From NCBI GenBank assembly GCA_046351135.1, contig JAXLZA010000004.1:248001-312000 (forward strand): a DNA stretch of 64,000 bases. The letters are read 5' to 3'. The DNA is from UBA4427 sp046351135. Its GTDB lineage: Bacteria; Myxococcota_A; UBA9160; UBA4427. The position numbers were made by a program, and so were the translations under genes. The notes under the pieces are model-generated. The model searched no databases and had not been told where the DNA came from. It saw only the letters and a list, made by a program, of their open reading frames with translations. This document shows, one piece after another, positions 1 through 8,943 of this stretch. Numbering within the stretch: the first letter of the stretch is position 1; each line of letters starts with the position of its first letter.

Positions 1-84
1 CTTTTTCTCGTCCCGCGACATTCGAGGAGTGTCGACAAACAACGGGATTCCGCAAGGGGTCACCGAGAACCGGCCGAGGACCGA

Positions 85-1044
85 TCAGGAATCGACCGGG
101 TCGCTGCCCTCGTAGCGGAGCTTGTCGAACAGGATCGTCTGGATGTAGCGCTCGCCGAAATCGCAGATGATCGTCACGATCGTCCGGCCGGCGTTCTCGG
201 GGCGCGACCCGTATTCGATCGCCGCGTGGACGTTGGCCCCGGAGGAGATGCCGCAGAGGATCCCCTCCTCGCGTGCGAGGCGGTGGGCCATCGCGACGGC
301 CTGCTCGTTGGAGACGGTGATCACGCCATCGAGCTGGTCGGTCTCGAGGATGTCGGGCACGAAGCCGGGACCGATGCCCTGGATCTTGTGGGGCCCGGGC
401 GAGCCGCCGGAGAGCACGGGGCTGTCGATCGGCTCGACGGCGATCGCCTTGAACGAGGGCTTCTTCGGCTTGATCGCGCGGGCGACGCCGGTGATCGTGC
501 CGCCGGTGCCGACGCCGGCGACGAGGGCGTCGACGGTCCCGTCGGTGTCGTTCCAGATCTCCTGCGCGGTCGTCTCGAAGTGGACGGTCGGGTTCGCCGG
601 GTTCTTGAACTGCTGGGGGATGAACGAGTTCGGGATCTTCGCCGCGATCTCGTTGGCCCGGGCGATGGCGCCGCGCATGCCCTTCGCCCCCTCGGTCAGG
701 ACGATCTTCGCGCCGAAGGCCCGCATCGTCGCCCGCCGCTCGGGGCTCATCGTGTCGGGCATGACGATCACGCACGCATAACCCTTCACGGCGGCGACCA
801 TCGAGAGGGCGATGCCGGTGTTGCCCGAGGTCGGCTCGACGATCGTCGACTTGCCCGGAACGAGCGCACCGGATCGCTCGGCGGCCTCGATCATCGCGCG
901 ACCGATGCGGTCCTTGACGCTGTTGCCGGGGTTCGCGGATTCGAGCTTGCCGAGGATCGTGGCGCCGCACGAGCCGACGACGCGATTCAAGCGGACGAGC
1001 GGCGTTCCTCCAACGAGGTCCGTGACGGTGGCGGCGATCTTCAT
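85..1044 (-). CDS. cysK: Cysteine synthase A (O-acetylserine sulfhydrylase)
   Basis: PLP enzyme that makes L-cysteine from O-acetylserine and sulfide in the cytoplasm, the last step of assimilatory cysteine synthesis. The 319-residue length is normal for CysK. The motif NPGNSVKDR places the PLP lysine at about residue 44. The substrate loop PTSGNTG lies at about 71-77, and a glycine-rich phosphate-binding GVGTGGTITG follows in the second half. The ATG start has a strong GGGAGGA ribosome site. It is the last gene of a same-strand run, 15 bases behind truD. No CysB-type or T-box signal is visible. Cystathionine beta-synthase-like enzymes share the fold, but the length and absence of a CBS domain favour CysK. 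Confidence 0.93.
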   Translation of the reverse strand: MKIAATVTDLVGGTPLVRLNRVVGSCGATILGKLESANPGNSVKDRIGRAMIEAAERSGALVPGKSTIVEPTSGNTGIALSMVAAVKGYACVIVMPDTMSPERRATMRAFGAKIVLTEGAKGMRGAIARANEIAAKIPNSFIPQQFKNPANPTVHFETTAQEIWNDTDGTVDALVAGVGTGGTITGVARAIKPKKPSFKAIAVEPIDSPVLSGGSPGPHKIQGIGPGFVPDILETDQLDGVITVSNEQAVAMAHRLAREEGILCGISSGANVHAAIEYGSRPENAGRTIVTIICDFGERYIQTILFDKLRYEGSDPVDS

Positions 1045-1059
1045 GCGATCCTCCCGACT

Positions 1060-2139
1060 TCAAACGGCGTCGGGCGAGCATACACCCGGCGAATCGGCCC
1101 CGTCACGGGACGCCGCCGCGCGCCCCGCGTCGACGACGGCGCCGACCAGACGCTCGAGCAGCACCGTGACGTAGGCGCCCGCCGGAAGGCCGCAGCGCAG
1201 GTGGAATCCGTGCCCCTCGTCGAGCGGGCCGACCTCGATGTCGCGCACGGCGACGCGCAGCGGCCGCCGCGTGCCCAGCGCGCGCAGACCGCGGGGCAGG
1301 GTCAGCCGGCCCGTCGTCGGAATGCCGTGGCGCTCGAGGATCTCCGTCTCGAGGCGTTCGATCGCACCGCGCGGCGTGCGGACCTTCGTCCCGAAGATCG
1401 GGCCGGTCGCGCTGATCTCGAAGGCCCGGGCGCGGGGGCGCTCGCGCTCGAGATCCTCGACCCAGAAGAGTCCGCCGCTCGCCTCGACCCGGGCGAGGTC
1501 GCCGACTTCGACGTCGTCCCAGCCGTCGCCGCGCGCGTCGAGGACCGCGTTGAAGACCTCGGCCTGGAGCGCGGAGAGCAGGAAGCGCGCCCCGCGCAGA
1601 TCGCGCCCGCGGAGCTTGCCGGAGAAGAGCTTGCGCCCCTCCTCCGCGTTGTCGCCGGCGCGGCCGAAGCGCTGCTCTCCGTAGCGATTCGGCAGTCCGC
1701 GGCGCACGAGCTCCTCGACCCGCGGCGCGAGCGTCGCCGGATCGAAGGGCGCCTCGCAGCGGACCGCGAGCTCGAAGCGATTGCCGCGCAGATGCCCGGT
1801 CTTGAGCTTGTGCTCGTGGGGCACCGCCGCGAGCACGCGCGCGCCTTCGAGCTCGAGCGCGAGAGCGCGCTCCGGCGCGACGCCCGGCACCGAGAACCAT
1901 TGCCGCGTCCGGGCGTGGCGATCCTTGCGCCCCGCATAGCCCACGTCCATCGGCTCGACCGCGAGCACCCGCGCGAGCTCGCGCGCGACCTGCTCGGTCG
2001 TCCGCCCGCGCTTCTCGATCTCGAGGAAGAGATGATGGCCCAAGCCGGAGGGCGGATAGAGCGGCTCCTCGACGACGACGAAGTCGTCGGGCGAGGAGCG
2101 GATCGTGAAGCGGGCCTCGGGCGCGGGGTCGAGCGTCAT
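1060..2139 (-). CDS. truD: tRNA pseudouridine(13) synthase TruD
   Basis: Isomerises uridine 13 of tRNAs to pseudouridine. The 359-residue protein opens with the family's FVVVEEPLYPPSGLGHH-like segment. It then carries GYAGRKDRHARTRQWFSV, where the Asp of KDR is the expected catalytic residue, and later NRYGEQRFGR, typical of TruD. An in-frame upstream extension exists, but the ATG at 2139 overlaps the rnhB stop by four bases (ATGA) and gives a normal N-terminus, so I chose it. Translational coupling to rnhB is likely. Confidence 0.92.
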   Translation of the reverse strand: MTLDPAPEARFTIRSSPDDFVVVEEPLYPPSGLGHHLFLEIEKRGRTTEQVARELARVLAVEPMDVGYAGRKDRHARTRQWFSVPGVAPERALALELEGARVLAAVPHEHKLKTGHLRGNRFELAVRCEAPFDPATLAPRVEELVRRGLPNRYGEQRFGRAGDNAEEGRKLFSGKLRGRDLRGARFLLSALQAEVFNAVLDARGDGWDDVEVGDLARVEASGGLFWVEDLERERPRARAFEISATGPIFGTKVRTPRGAIERLETEILERHGIPTTGRLTLPRGLRALGTRRPLRVAVRDIEVGPLDEGHGFHLRCGLPAGAYVTVLLERLVGAVVDAGRAAASRDGADSPGVCSPDAV

Positions 2140-2981
2140 GCGAAGGCGCCCGGCCGGCGCGCGAAGCGCCGCTCCGCCTCGGTGACCGGAGCGAAGGAGC
2201 GGCGATGGGCGGGACACGGGCCCACGCGCTCGAGCGCGGCGAGGTGATCCGCCGTGCCGTAGCCCATGTGGCGCTCGAAGCCGTAGGCGGGATGGCGCTC
2301 GGCGAGGCGGACCATCAGCGCGTCGCGGTGGACCTTCGCGACGATCGACGCGGCGGCGATGCTCGCGTCCTTCTGGTCGCCCTTGATGATCGACGTCTGC
2401 GGCACGTCGATCCCGGGCACCGTCCGCGCGTCGACGAGCAGATGATCGACGACATGCACGCGGGCGAGGCTCGCGACCGCCCGCCGCATCGCCTCGAGGG
2501 CCGCGCGGTAGATCCCGAGCTGGTCGATTTCTTCGACCGCCACCACGCCGAGCCCGAACCCGGGCGCACCCTCGCGGATCGCGCGGGCGAGCTGCTCGCG
2601 CCGCGCCGGCGGGACGCGCTTCGAGTCGTCGAGCCCCGGCAGGTCCACGACCGTGGGCAGCACCACCGCCGCCGCGACCACCGGCCCGGCCAGCGGCCCG
2701 ACGCCGACCTCGTCGACCCCGGCGATCCCGCGCGCCCCGGCGCGGGCGAGCGCGTCGCGCAGGTCGAGGAGCCGGGCGAGCCGGAGGTGCTCCGCCTGCG
2801 CCGCATGCCGGCGGCTCCGGATCCGCTCGAGCAGCGCGCGGGCACCGGCCCGGGGATCGCTCGCGAGCCCCGCCTCGAGGGCCGCGAGCTCCGCATCGCC
2901 CCGGCAGGCCGCGAGCTCGGCCCGCAGCACGGCGAGCGGGCGAAGCGGGGCGGTCGGCCCGGACGGCGGGGCGGTGGACAT
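2136..2981 (-). CDS. rnhB: Ribonuclease HII with an N-terminal extension
   Basis: Endonuclease that cuts the RNA strand of RNA-DNA hybrids and removes misincorporated ribonucleotides. The catalytic core starts with GVDEVGVGPLAGP (Asp90-Glu91 being two of the DEDD metal ligands). It continues through LDDSKRV, DHLLVDA and KGDQKDASIAAASIVAKVHRD. The C-terminus has the HMGYGT and HRRSF segments. The protein is 281 residues, about 80 longer than a minimal RNase HII. The excess is an N-terminal, Ala/Leu/Arg-rich, probably helical region. rnhB next to lpxD recalls the common lpxD-fabZ-lpxA-lpxB-rnhB order, but the middle genes are absent here. Confidence 0.93.
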   Translation of the reverse strand: MSTAPPSGPTAPLRPLAVLRAELAACRGDAELAALEAGLASDPRAGARALLERIRSRRHAAQAEHLRLARLLDLRDALARAGARGIAGVDEVGVGPLAGPVVAAAVVLPTVVDLPGLDDSKRVPPARREQLARAIREGAPGFGLGVVAVEEIDQLGIYRAALEAMRRAVASLARVHVVDHLLVDARTVPGIDVPQTSIIKGDQKDASIAAASIVAKVHRDALMVRLAERHPAYGFERHMGYGTADHLAALERVGPCPAHRRSFAPVTEAERRFARRPGAFA

Positions 2982-3003
2982 GGATCGGGGCTCCTCGCGC
3001 GGA

Positions 3004-4077
3004 TCAGGCGCGCTCGGAGTCTCCTGTGGATGCGGTCCCGTCGCCAGCGCGCGGGTCGAGGCGCTGCTCGAGCCGACGCACGCGGCGGATCAGGTCGGGC
3101 AGGCGCTTCAGGGCGGCCATGGCGCGGTGCCAGGTCCGCTCCTCCATCGCGGGCGAGCCGAAGACGCGCTCGCCGTCGGCGACGTCGTGGTGCAGGCCGG
3201 CGCGGGCGCCGACGAACGCGCGGGCGCCGATGCGCAGATGACCGGTCGTGCCGGCCTGGGCCATCACGATCGCACCGGCGCCGACGATCGTCCCGCCGGA
3301 GAGCCCGGTCTGGGCCACGATCAGGGCGTTCTCGCCGACGTCGCAGTTGTGGGCGATCTGGACGAGGTTGTCGATCTTGGCGCCGCGGCGGATGCGCGTC
3401 TCGTCGAGGGTCGCGCGATCGACGGTGGTGTTGGCGCCGATCTCGACGTCGTCCTCGACGACGACCCGCCCGCGGTGGGCCATCGCGACGGGTCGGCCCT
3501 GCTCGTCGGCGACGAGCCCGAAGCCCTCGCTGCCGAGCACGACCCCGGGCTGCAGGACGACCCGGTCCCCGACCTGCGTCCGCTCCCGCAGCACCGCCCC
3601 GGAGTGGATCCAGCAGTCGCGCCCGACCACGACCTCCGACGCGAGCGTCGCGTTCGCCGCGACGACCGTCCCCGCGCCCACGCGGCTGCGAGGCCCGACG
3701 CGGGCGCCGGCCTCGATCGCGGCGGTGGGATCGATCTCGGCGCTCGGGTCGACGTGGGCGCCGACGGCGACGCCGGCCGGCGGGCGCGGCGCCGGGAGGA
3801 ACTGCTGCATCAGGCGGGAGAAGTCGTGACCGGGCCGGGCACTGCGCAGCGCGCTGCGGCCGCCGAGCTCGAGGCCCGTCGGCGCGACGACCGCGCGGGC
3901 GGCACAGCCGGCGAGCGCGGCGAGGTGGCTCCGATCGCGAACGAAGACGAGCTCGTCGGCCGAGGCCCGCTCGAGGGAGGCGAAGCCACCGATCTCGAGC
4001 CGGGGATCGCCCTCGACCTCGAGACCGAGGATCCGCGCGAGCTCGGCCAGTCGGATCGGCCCGGCCGTACGGGGCAC
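3004..4077 (-). CDS. lpxD: UDP-3-O-(3-hydroxyacyl)glucosamine N-acyltransferase
   Basis: Third step of lipid A synthesis: transfers a 3-hydroxyacyl chain from ACP to the 2-amine of UDP-3-O-acylglucosamine. Residues 1 to about 100 form the uridine-binding domain (SADELVFV). After that come left-handed beta-helix hexapeptide repeats. The catalytic histidine is in NLVQIAHNCDVGENALIVAQ, followed by GLSGGTIVGAGAIVMAQAG. The C-terminus is a helical tail with LPDLIRRVRRLEQRL. Length 357 is typical. The start is GTG, three bases after the stop of the upstream usp gene. Its presence implies an outer membrane with lipid A. Confidence 0.95.
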   Translation of the reverse strand: MPRTAGPIRLAELARILGLEVEGDPRLEIGGFASLERASADELVFVRDRSHLAALAGCAARAVVAPTGLELGGRSALRSARPGHDFSRLMQQFLPAPRPPAGVAVGAHVDPSAEIDPTAAIEAGARVGPRSRVGAGTVVAANATLASEVVVGRDCWIHSGAVLRERTQVGDRVVLQPGVVLGSEGFGLVADEQGRPVAMAHRGRVVVEDDVEIGANTTVDRATLDETRIRRGAKIDNLVQIAHNCDVGENALIVAQTGLSGGTIVGAGAIVMAQAGTTGHLRIGARAFVGARAGLHHDVADGERVFGSPAMEERTWHRAMAALKRLPDLIRRVRRLEQRLDPRAGDGTASTGDSERA

Positions 4078-4080
4078 GGG

Positions 4081-4902
4081 CTAGCGCGCGAGCAGCACGG
4101 ACACGGGGGAGGTCCGGGCGACCGCCGCGGCGTTGCTCCCCAGGAAGTAGTCCGTGATCCGATTGCGACCGTAGGCGCCCATCACGATCAGGCTGGCCCG
4201 GACCTCCTTCGCCGTGTCGACGATCTTGACGTCGGGCCGGCCGAGGGTCGAAGACGTCTCGCGCACCGGCACCGCCAGCCCGCCCACGAGCTGTCGGACC
4301 TCGTCGAAGCGCGCGACCGCCCGGCCCTTGTCCTTCGAGTCGACGAAGACATGGACCGCCTCGTTCAGGCCGTTGGCGATCTCGACCGCGAGCTTCGCGG
4401 CGATCCGCGAGCCCGGCGAGCCGTCGAAGCCGAGCACCAGCGGACCGGTCAGGGGCGCACCGGCGGGCACGAGGATCGTCGGCTTGCTGATCTTGCGCAG
4501 GACGGTGTCCGTCGTGTGGCCGACGAGGCTGTTCTTGTCGCGGCTGCCCGCGCTGTTGCGGCCGATCACGAGCAGGTCCGCCGACTGGGACTTCTCGACG
4601 ATCCGATCGTCGCAGGGCCCCTGCAGGACCTCGCAGGTCGCATCGAGTCCCTCGCCTCGCGCGCGATCGTTGAAGCGTCGGGCCACCGCATCGGCCCGGG
4701 CCCGGTAGTACGCCGCCACCTCGGCCTCGGGGAACGCCGGAAGATTGAGACCCGAGCCCGCGGGCGCTTTGAAGCGCCGCTCGTCGACGACCGAGATGGC
4801 CATGAGCTTGCTGCGCAGGCGCGAGGCGAGACCCAATGCCGTCTGCTCCGCGGCGTTTCCATCCTCGGAGCCATCCGTCGCCACCAGAATCGTCTCGATC
4901 AT
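4081..4902 (-). CDS. Universal stress protein, tandem UspA domains
   Basis: 273 residues made of two UspA-type nucleotide-binding domains. The first begins IETILVATDGSEDGNAAEQ. The second begins GPLVLGFDGSPGSRIAAKLAVE and ends with the family's GxxGx9GS signature (GAYGRNRITDYFLGS). Such proteins bind ATP or act as stress-response signalling partners; the client is unknown. A GGGAG ribosome site precedes the ATG. It is the first gene of the usp-lpxD-rnhB-truD-cysK run, whose upstream region contains a perfect hairpin. Confidence 0.9.
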   Translation of the reverse strand: MIETILVATDGSEDGNAAEQTALGLASRLRSKLMAISVVDERRFKAPAGSGLNLPAFPEAEVAAYYRARADAVARRFNDRARGEGLDATCEVLQGPCDDRIVEKSQSADLLVIGRNSAGSRDKNSLVGHTTDTVLRKISKPTILVPAGAPLTGPLVLGFDGSPGSRIAAKLAVEIANGLNEAVHVFVDSKDKGRAVARFDEVRQLVGGLAVPVRETSSTLGRPDVKIVDTAKEVRASLIVMGAYGRNRITDYFLGSNAAAVARTSPVSVLLAR

Positions 4903-4966
4903 GTCGTGCTCTCCCGATCATCCCCAGGCGGTGGTTTGAAGCGTGCCCGCAGGATCGGCCGAACAG

Positions 4967-4990
4967 CCCCGAAGGTTTCGACCTTCGGGG
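4967..4990. other. Perfect 10-bp hairpin with TTCG loop
   Basis: The arms CCCCGAAGGT and ACCTTCGGGG are exact complements around TTCG. On the plus strand this reads as the extra-stable UUCG loop; on the minus strand the loop reads CGAA. It lies in the 226-bp space between the divergent usp gene and the luciferase-like gene, so it terminates neither. No T-run follows on either side. A minus-strand TTGACT at 5017-5022 is a possible -35 for usp, with no good -10 (GATTTG at 4994-4999). If it is used, the hairpin would form the very 5' end of the usp mRNA. Confidence 0.6.
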
Positions 4991-5128
4991 GACCAAATCT
5001 CACGGGGGCCGAGCTTAGTCAACCCCCGTGGGTGACGCAATCAATCGCCCCCAGCCGAGACACGGGTTGAAATGCGCGCCGATTCCGGCGCCGTCGGCCG
5101 GGCTCCGGGGCGGTGATAGGGTCCCGGC

Positions 5129-6136
5129 GTGGAGACGATCGAATCGGGGACGCATCCGCTCGCAGTCGAGCGCGAGGCCTGGGGCCTCGCCGTGCCGGCC
5201 CTCGGCATCTCCCTCGGCGGGGATGCCGGCCGGGCCTCGCGCTCGGCCCGCCAGCACTGGGTCGGGCTCGCCGAGGAGCTCGGGCTCCACTCCGTCTGGC
5301 TCCCGGAGATGCACTTCGAGCGCGGCGTCTGCCCCGCCCCGCTGCTCGAGCTCGCGAGCTGGGCCCCCACCACCCGCCGGCTCCGGCTCGGGACGACCTC
5401 CCTGCTGCTCCCGCTCCATCCCCCGGACGCGCTCGCGGCGGAGATCGCGGCCCTCGACCAGGTCTCGGATGGGCGGGCGCTGATCGGTCTCGGGCGCGGC
5501 TTCCAGAAGCGCATGCTCGAGGCCTTCCGGGTCCCCCCGGCCGAGAAGCGAGACCGCTTCGACGAGGCGCTCGATCGCATGCTCGCCCGCTGGGCCGCAG
5601 CCGGCGATCGCGCCGACCGGTTCACGACCCGCCAGCGCCCCCACCCGCCCCTCGCGGTCGCCGCCTTCGGGCCGAAGGGCCTCGCCCAGGCGGCCCGCCG
5701 CGGCCTGCCCTACCTCGCCTCGCCGGTCGAGACCCTCGAGCAGATCGCGCAGAACCAGGCCCTCCACCGCGCCGGCCTCCCGGACCCGGCCCGCCCGACG
5801 CTGTCGCTCGCGATGCGCACGGTCTTCGTGTCCGAGGACCAGGCGACCTGCGCCGCGATCCGCGACCGGCTCGCCCGGGAGATGGCAGGGCGGCGGATCG
5901 GGCTGCCGCGCGCGGTGGACACGGCGCTCGCGGCCCCCCTCGACGAGCGCGTCGTCGTGGGCGGCGTCGCCGCGGTCGTCGAGCGGCTGACTCGGGACCG
6001 GGCGCGGCTCGGGCTCGATCTGCTGATCGTGCGGCCCCAGGTCGAGGGGATCGAGCGGGCGCGGCTCGAGCACTCGCTCGCGACGCTCGCGGAGACGGTC
6101 TGGCCGGCGGTCGTCGCCGCCGGCCGGCAGGGCTAG
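5129..6136 (+). CDS. Luciferase-like (LLM) flavin/F420 oxidoreductase
   Basis: 335-residue TIM-barrel protein of the bacterial luciferase superfamily. Segments typical of the family include GLHSVWLPEMHF near the start, RLRLGTTSLLLPLHPP, the Asp-Gln pair of AALDQVSDGRALIGLGRGF, and a late EQIAQNQALHRAGLP. Members oxidise small substrates with FMNH2 or reduced F420; the substrate is not readable here. Start is GTG. A TAGGGT box at 5117-5122 ends six bases before it, so the transcript might be leaderless. The stop shares a CTAG with the convergent small gene downstream. Confidence 0.82.
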   Translation: METIESGTHPLAVEREAWGLAVPALGISLGGDAGRASRSARQHWVGLAEELGLHSVWLPEMHFERGVCPAPLLELASWAPTTRRLRLGTTSLLLPLHPPDALAAEIAALDQVSDGRALIGLGRGFQKRMLEAFRVPPAEKRDRFDEALDRMLARWAAAGDRADRFTTRQRPHPPLAVAAFGPKGLAQAARRGLPYLASPVETLEQIAQNQALHRAGLPDPARPTLSLAMRTVFVSEDQATCAAIRDRLAREMAGRRIGLPRAVDTALAAPLDERVVVGGVAAVVERLTRDRARLGLDLLIVRPQVEGIERARLEHSLATLAETVWPAVVAAGRQG

Positions 6137-6303
6137 TCGCCGTCGCGGGTGAAGGTCAGGAAGGCCATGCTCGGGCGCTTCGAGGACTCGCGCATCGCGA
6201 AGTGCATCGACTCGAAGGTCCAGCCTTCGGCGGTCCAATGATTGAGGGCCTTCTCGAGCTCCTCGTCGGTCACGTTCGCGATCTCGACGACCTTGTACTG
6301 CAT
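6133..6303 (-). CDS. Small DUF4177-like protein
   Basis: 56-residue protein starting MQYKVVEIANV, with the pattern LEKALNHWTAEGWTFESM in the middle. This is the beta-alpha-beta arrangement seen in DUF4177-type small proteins. A longer in-frame start exists, but CAGGAG lies upstream of this ATG and the extra N-terminus is Arg/Pro-rich shadow sequence. Function unknown. Its TAG stop overlaps the TAG of the convergent oxidoreductase within a single CTAG. Confidence 0.7.
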   Translation of the reverse strand: MQYKVVEIANVTDEELEKALNHWTAEGWTFESMHFAMRESSKRPSMAFLTFTRDGD

Positions 6304-6358
6304 CGAATCGGGGTCTCCTGCGCCGCCCTCGGCGCACGGCCCGGGGCGACGACGGGCT

Positions 6359-6374
6359 CGGGGCAAGCGCCCCG
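6359..6374. terminator. Short GC hairpin downstream of hemB
   Basis: CGGGGC and GCCCCG form a 6-bp stem around AAGC in the 89-bp gap between the hemB stop and the small DUF4177-like gene. No T-run follows, so intrinsic termination is only possible. The rest of the gap is GC-rich with no other signal. Confidence 0.3.
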
Positions 6375-6392
6375 GCCGGTTCGGCGGCCGGG

Positions 6393-7361
6393 TCAGAGTC
6401 GCGCGGCGAGGTCCATCGCGGCGTAGGTCAGGATCAGGTCGGCCCCGGCCCGCTTGATCGAGACGACCGCCTCGAGCATGGCCCGCGGTCCGTCGATCCA
6501 GCCGCGCTCGGCGGCGGCCTGGATCATCGAGTACTCGCCGGAGACGTGATAGGCGGCGAGCGGGACGTCGAAGCTCCGCCGCGCGTCCGCCAGGATGTCG
6601 AGATACGGCATCGCCGGCTTCACCATCAGCATGTCGGCGCCCTCCTCGAGATCGAGGCGCATCTCGCGCAGCGCCTCGCGGCGGTTCGGCGGATCCATCT
6701 GGTAGCCACGGCGATCGCCGAATTCGGGCGCACTCTCCGCCGCGTCGCGGAAGGGCCCGTAGAAGGCGCTCGCGTACTTCGCGGCGTAGGCGAGGATCGC
6801 CACGTCCTCGAAGCCATTCGCGTCGAGCGCCCGGCGGATCGCCGCGACGCGCCCGTCCATCATGTCCGACGGCGCGACGATGCTCGCCCCCGCGCGGGCG
6901 TGGGAGACGGCGGTGCTCGCGAGGCGCTCGAGGCTCGGGTCGTTGTCGACCTCCTCGCCGTCGAGCAGCCCGCAGTGGCCGTGGCTCGTGTACTCGCAGA
7001 GGCAGACGTCGGTCACGACGCAGAGCGCGGGCACCGCCTCGGCGATCGCCCGCGTCGCGCGCTGCACGATGCCGTCGGTGTGGTCCGCCCCCGAGCCCCG
7101 CGCGTCCTTCTCCGCCGGCACGCCGAACAGGATCACCGCCGGGATCCCCAGGTCCGCAATCTGCTTCGCCTCGAGCACGACCTGGTCCACCGAATAGCGG
7201 AAGACCCCGGGCATCGAAGCGACCTTCTCGCGCCGCCCGCTCCCCTCGACGACGAAGAGCGGCTGGATCAGGTCGGCCGGCGAGAGCCGCGTCTCGCGCA
7301 CCATGCTGCGCAGCGTCTCGTTCCGCCGCAGCCGGCGCATGCGGGTGATGGGAAAGCTCAT
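6393..7361 (-). CDS. hemB: Delta-aminolevulinic acid dehydratase (porphobilinogen synthase)
   Basis: Condenses two 5-aminolevulinate molecules to porphobilinogen. 322 residues. The zinc cysteines are all present (CLCEYTSHGHC, Cys120, 122 and 130), so this is the Zn-dependent class. The active-site lysines are Lys195 in YAAKYASAFYGPFR and Lys248 in MVKPAMPYLD. The ATG at 7361 follows a GAGGAGG ribosome site; a longer upstream extension is Ser/Arg-rich and rejected. Last gene of the tetrapyrrole operon, 10 bases behind cobA-hemD. Confidence 0.95.
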   Translation of the reverse strand: MSFPITRMRRLRRNETLRSMVRETRLSPADLIQPLFVVEGSGRREKVASMPGVFRYSVDQVVLEAKQIADLGIPAVILFGVPAEKDARGSGADHTDGIVQRATRAIAEAVPALCVVTDVCLCEYTSHGHCGLLDGEEVDNDPSLERLASTAVSHARAGASIVAPSDMMDGRVAAIRRALDANGFEDVAILAYAAKYASAFYGPFRDAAESAPEFGDRRGYQMDPPNRREALREMRLDLEEGADMLMVKPAMPYLDILADARRSFDVPLAAYHVSGEYSMIQAAAERGWIDGPRAMLEAVVSIKRAGADLILTYAAMDLAARL

Positions 7362-7371
7362 GCAGGCCTCC

Positions 7372-8943
7372 TCAGCTCGTTCGGGCGCTCCGCTCGGCCG
7401 TCGCCCGGGCGAGCGCCGCGACGAGCTCGACGACGTCGGGCTTCGCCGGAACCACATCGGCGGGCAGGCCCGCCTGCGCGAGCCGTTTCGCCGTCGTCGT
7501 CCCGATCGCGGCGATCATACATCGGCGCGCCGCGGCGAGAGCCGCCTCGTCGAGGCAGGCCAGGAAATGGTCGACGGTCGAGGGGCTCGTGAAGGTGAGC
7601 GCGTGGAGCCCGCCCGAGACCAGGCGCGCGCGCAGCTCGGCGACGTCGACGTCGGGCCGGCGGTTCTCGTAGAACGCGACCGAGTCGACCTCGACGCCCG
7701 CGGCACGGAGGCCGTCGGCGATCGTCGTCGCGGCGATCCGCGAGCGGGGGATCAGGACCCGCTCGCCGGGATTCGAGAGCAGCGGGACGATCTCGGCCAG
7801 CAGGGCCTGGGCATCGCTGCGGCCCGAGGCGATCAGGTGGACCGGATAGCCGGAGCGCAGGGCCTCCTCGGCGGTCCGCTCGCCGATGCAGAAGAGGCGG
7901 GTCGAGGGCGTGATCCCGACGCCGCGCCCGCGGATCGATTCGTGGGCCTCGGCGAAGAAGCGGACCGCGTTCGAGCTCGTGAAGACGAGCGCGTGATAGG
8001 TCTCGAGCCGCGCGAGGGCGGCCTCGATCCCGGCCCGCCCCGCCGCGTCGGCGACGGCCGCGAGCTCGATCATCGGTCGCAGCACGGGCAGCGCGCCGGC
8101 CGAGCGCAGCGCCGCCGCGAGCTCGTCGGTCTGCTCCCGCGCCCGCGTGACGAGCACCGCCCGCCCGAAGAGCGGCCGCTGCTCCCACCACGCGAGCGTG
8201 TCGCGCAGCGAGACCACGTCGCCGACCACGATCGCCGCCGGCGCCCCGAGCCCCGCCGCGCGCACCGCCTCCGGCAGGGCCGCGAGGGTCGAGACGCAGG
8301 TCCGCTGCTCGGGCAGCGTGCCGTGCATGATGGCCGCGGCGGGCGTGTCGCCGGGCTTGCCGCCGGCGATCAGCTCGGCGACGAGCTTGCCCAGGTTGCG
8401 CATCCCCATCAGGATGACGAGGGTGTCGACGGCGGTGCCGAGCTCGCGCCAGCGGGTCTGCTCCGACACGCGGCTCGGATCCTTGTGGCCGGTGACGACG
8501 GCGAAGGAGGCCGAGTGGCGGCGGTCGGTGACCGGGATGCCGGCGTAGCCGAGGGCCGCGATCGCGGAGGTGACGCCGGGGACGACCTCGAAGGGGATGC
8601 CCGCCTCCGCGCAGGCGGAGAGCTCCTCGCCGCCGCGGCCGAAGACGAAGGGATCGCCGCCCTTCAGGCGCACGACGACCTGGCCCCGGGCGGCGTGCTC
8701 GACGATCAGGGCGTTGATGTCGGCCTGGGTCCGCGTCGGCTCCTCGTGGCCGCGCTTGCCCACGTTGATGCGCAGCGCGCGCGCGGGGGCGAGGTCGAGC
8801 AGCTCCTCGCTCGCGAGCTCGTCGTAGAGCACCACGTCCGCTTCGCGCAGGGCGCGGGCCCCGCGCACCGTGATCAGATCCGGATCACCGGGCCCGGCCC
8901 CGACGAGCACGACCCGCCCGCCGGCGACCCGCGTCTCAGCCAT
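7372..8943 (-). CDS. cobA-hemD: Fused uroporphyrinogen-III C-methyltransferase / uroporphyrinogen-III synthase
   Basis: 523-residue bifunctional protein. Residues 1 to about 255 are the SAM-dependent SUMT domain: VVLVGAGPGDPDLITVRGA, then VRLKGGDPFVFGRGGEE, then VTSAIAALGYAGIPVTDR. It methylates uroporphyrinogen III to precorrin-2. The C-terminal half (GRAVLVTRAREQTDELAAAL to LTFTSPSTVDHFL) is HemD, which cyclises hydroxymethylbilane. The ATG at 8943 overlaps hemC by eight bases. The fusion lets one polypeptide make uroporphyrinogen III and divert it toward siroheme or cobalamin. Confidence 0.93.
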   Translation of the reverse strand: MAETRVAGGRVVLVGAGPGDPDLITVRGARALREADVVLYDELASEELLDLAPARALRINVGKRGHEEPTRTQADINALIVEHAARGQVVVRLKGGDPFVFGRGGEELSACAEAGIPFEVVPGVTSAIAALGYAGIPVTDRRHSASFAVVTGHKDPSRVSEQTRWRELGTAVDTLVILMGMRNLGKLVAELIAGGKPGDTPAAAIMHGTLPEQRTCVSTLAALPEAVRAAGLGAPAAIVVGDVVSLRDTLAWWEQRPLFGRAVLVTRAREQTDELAAALRSAGALPVLRPMIELAAVADAAGRAGIEAALARLETYHALVFTSSNAVRFFAEAHESIRGRGVGITPSTRLFCIGERTAEEALRSGYPVHLIASGRSDAQALLAEIVPLLSNPGERVLIPRSRIAATTIADGLRAAGVEVDSVAFYENRRPDVDVAELRARLVSGGLHALTFTSPSTVDHFLACLDEAALAAARRCMIAAIGTTTAKRLAQAGLPADVVPAKPDVVELVAALARATAERSARTS

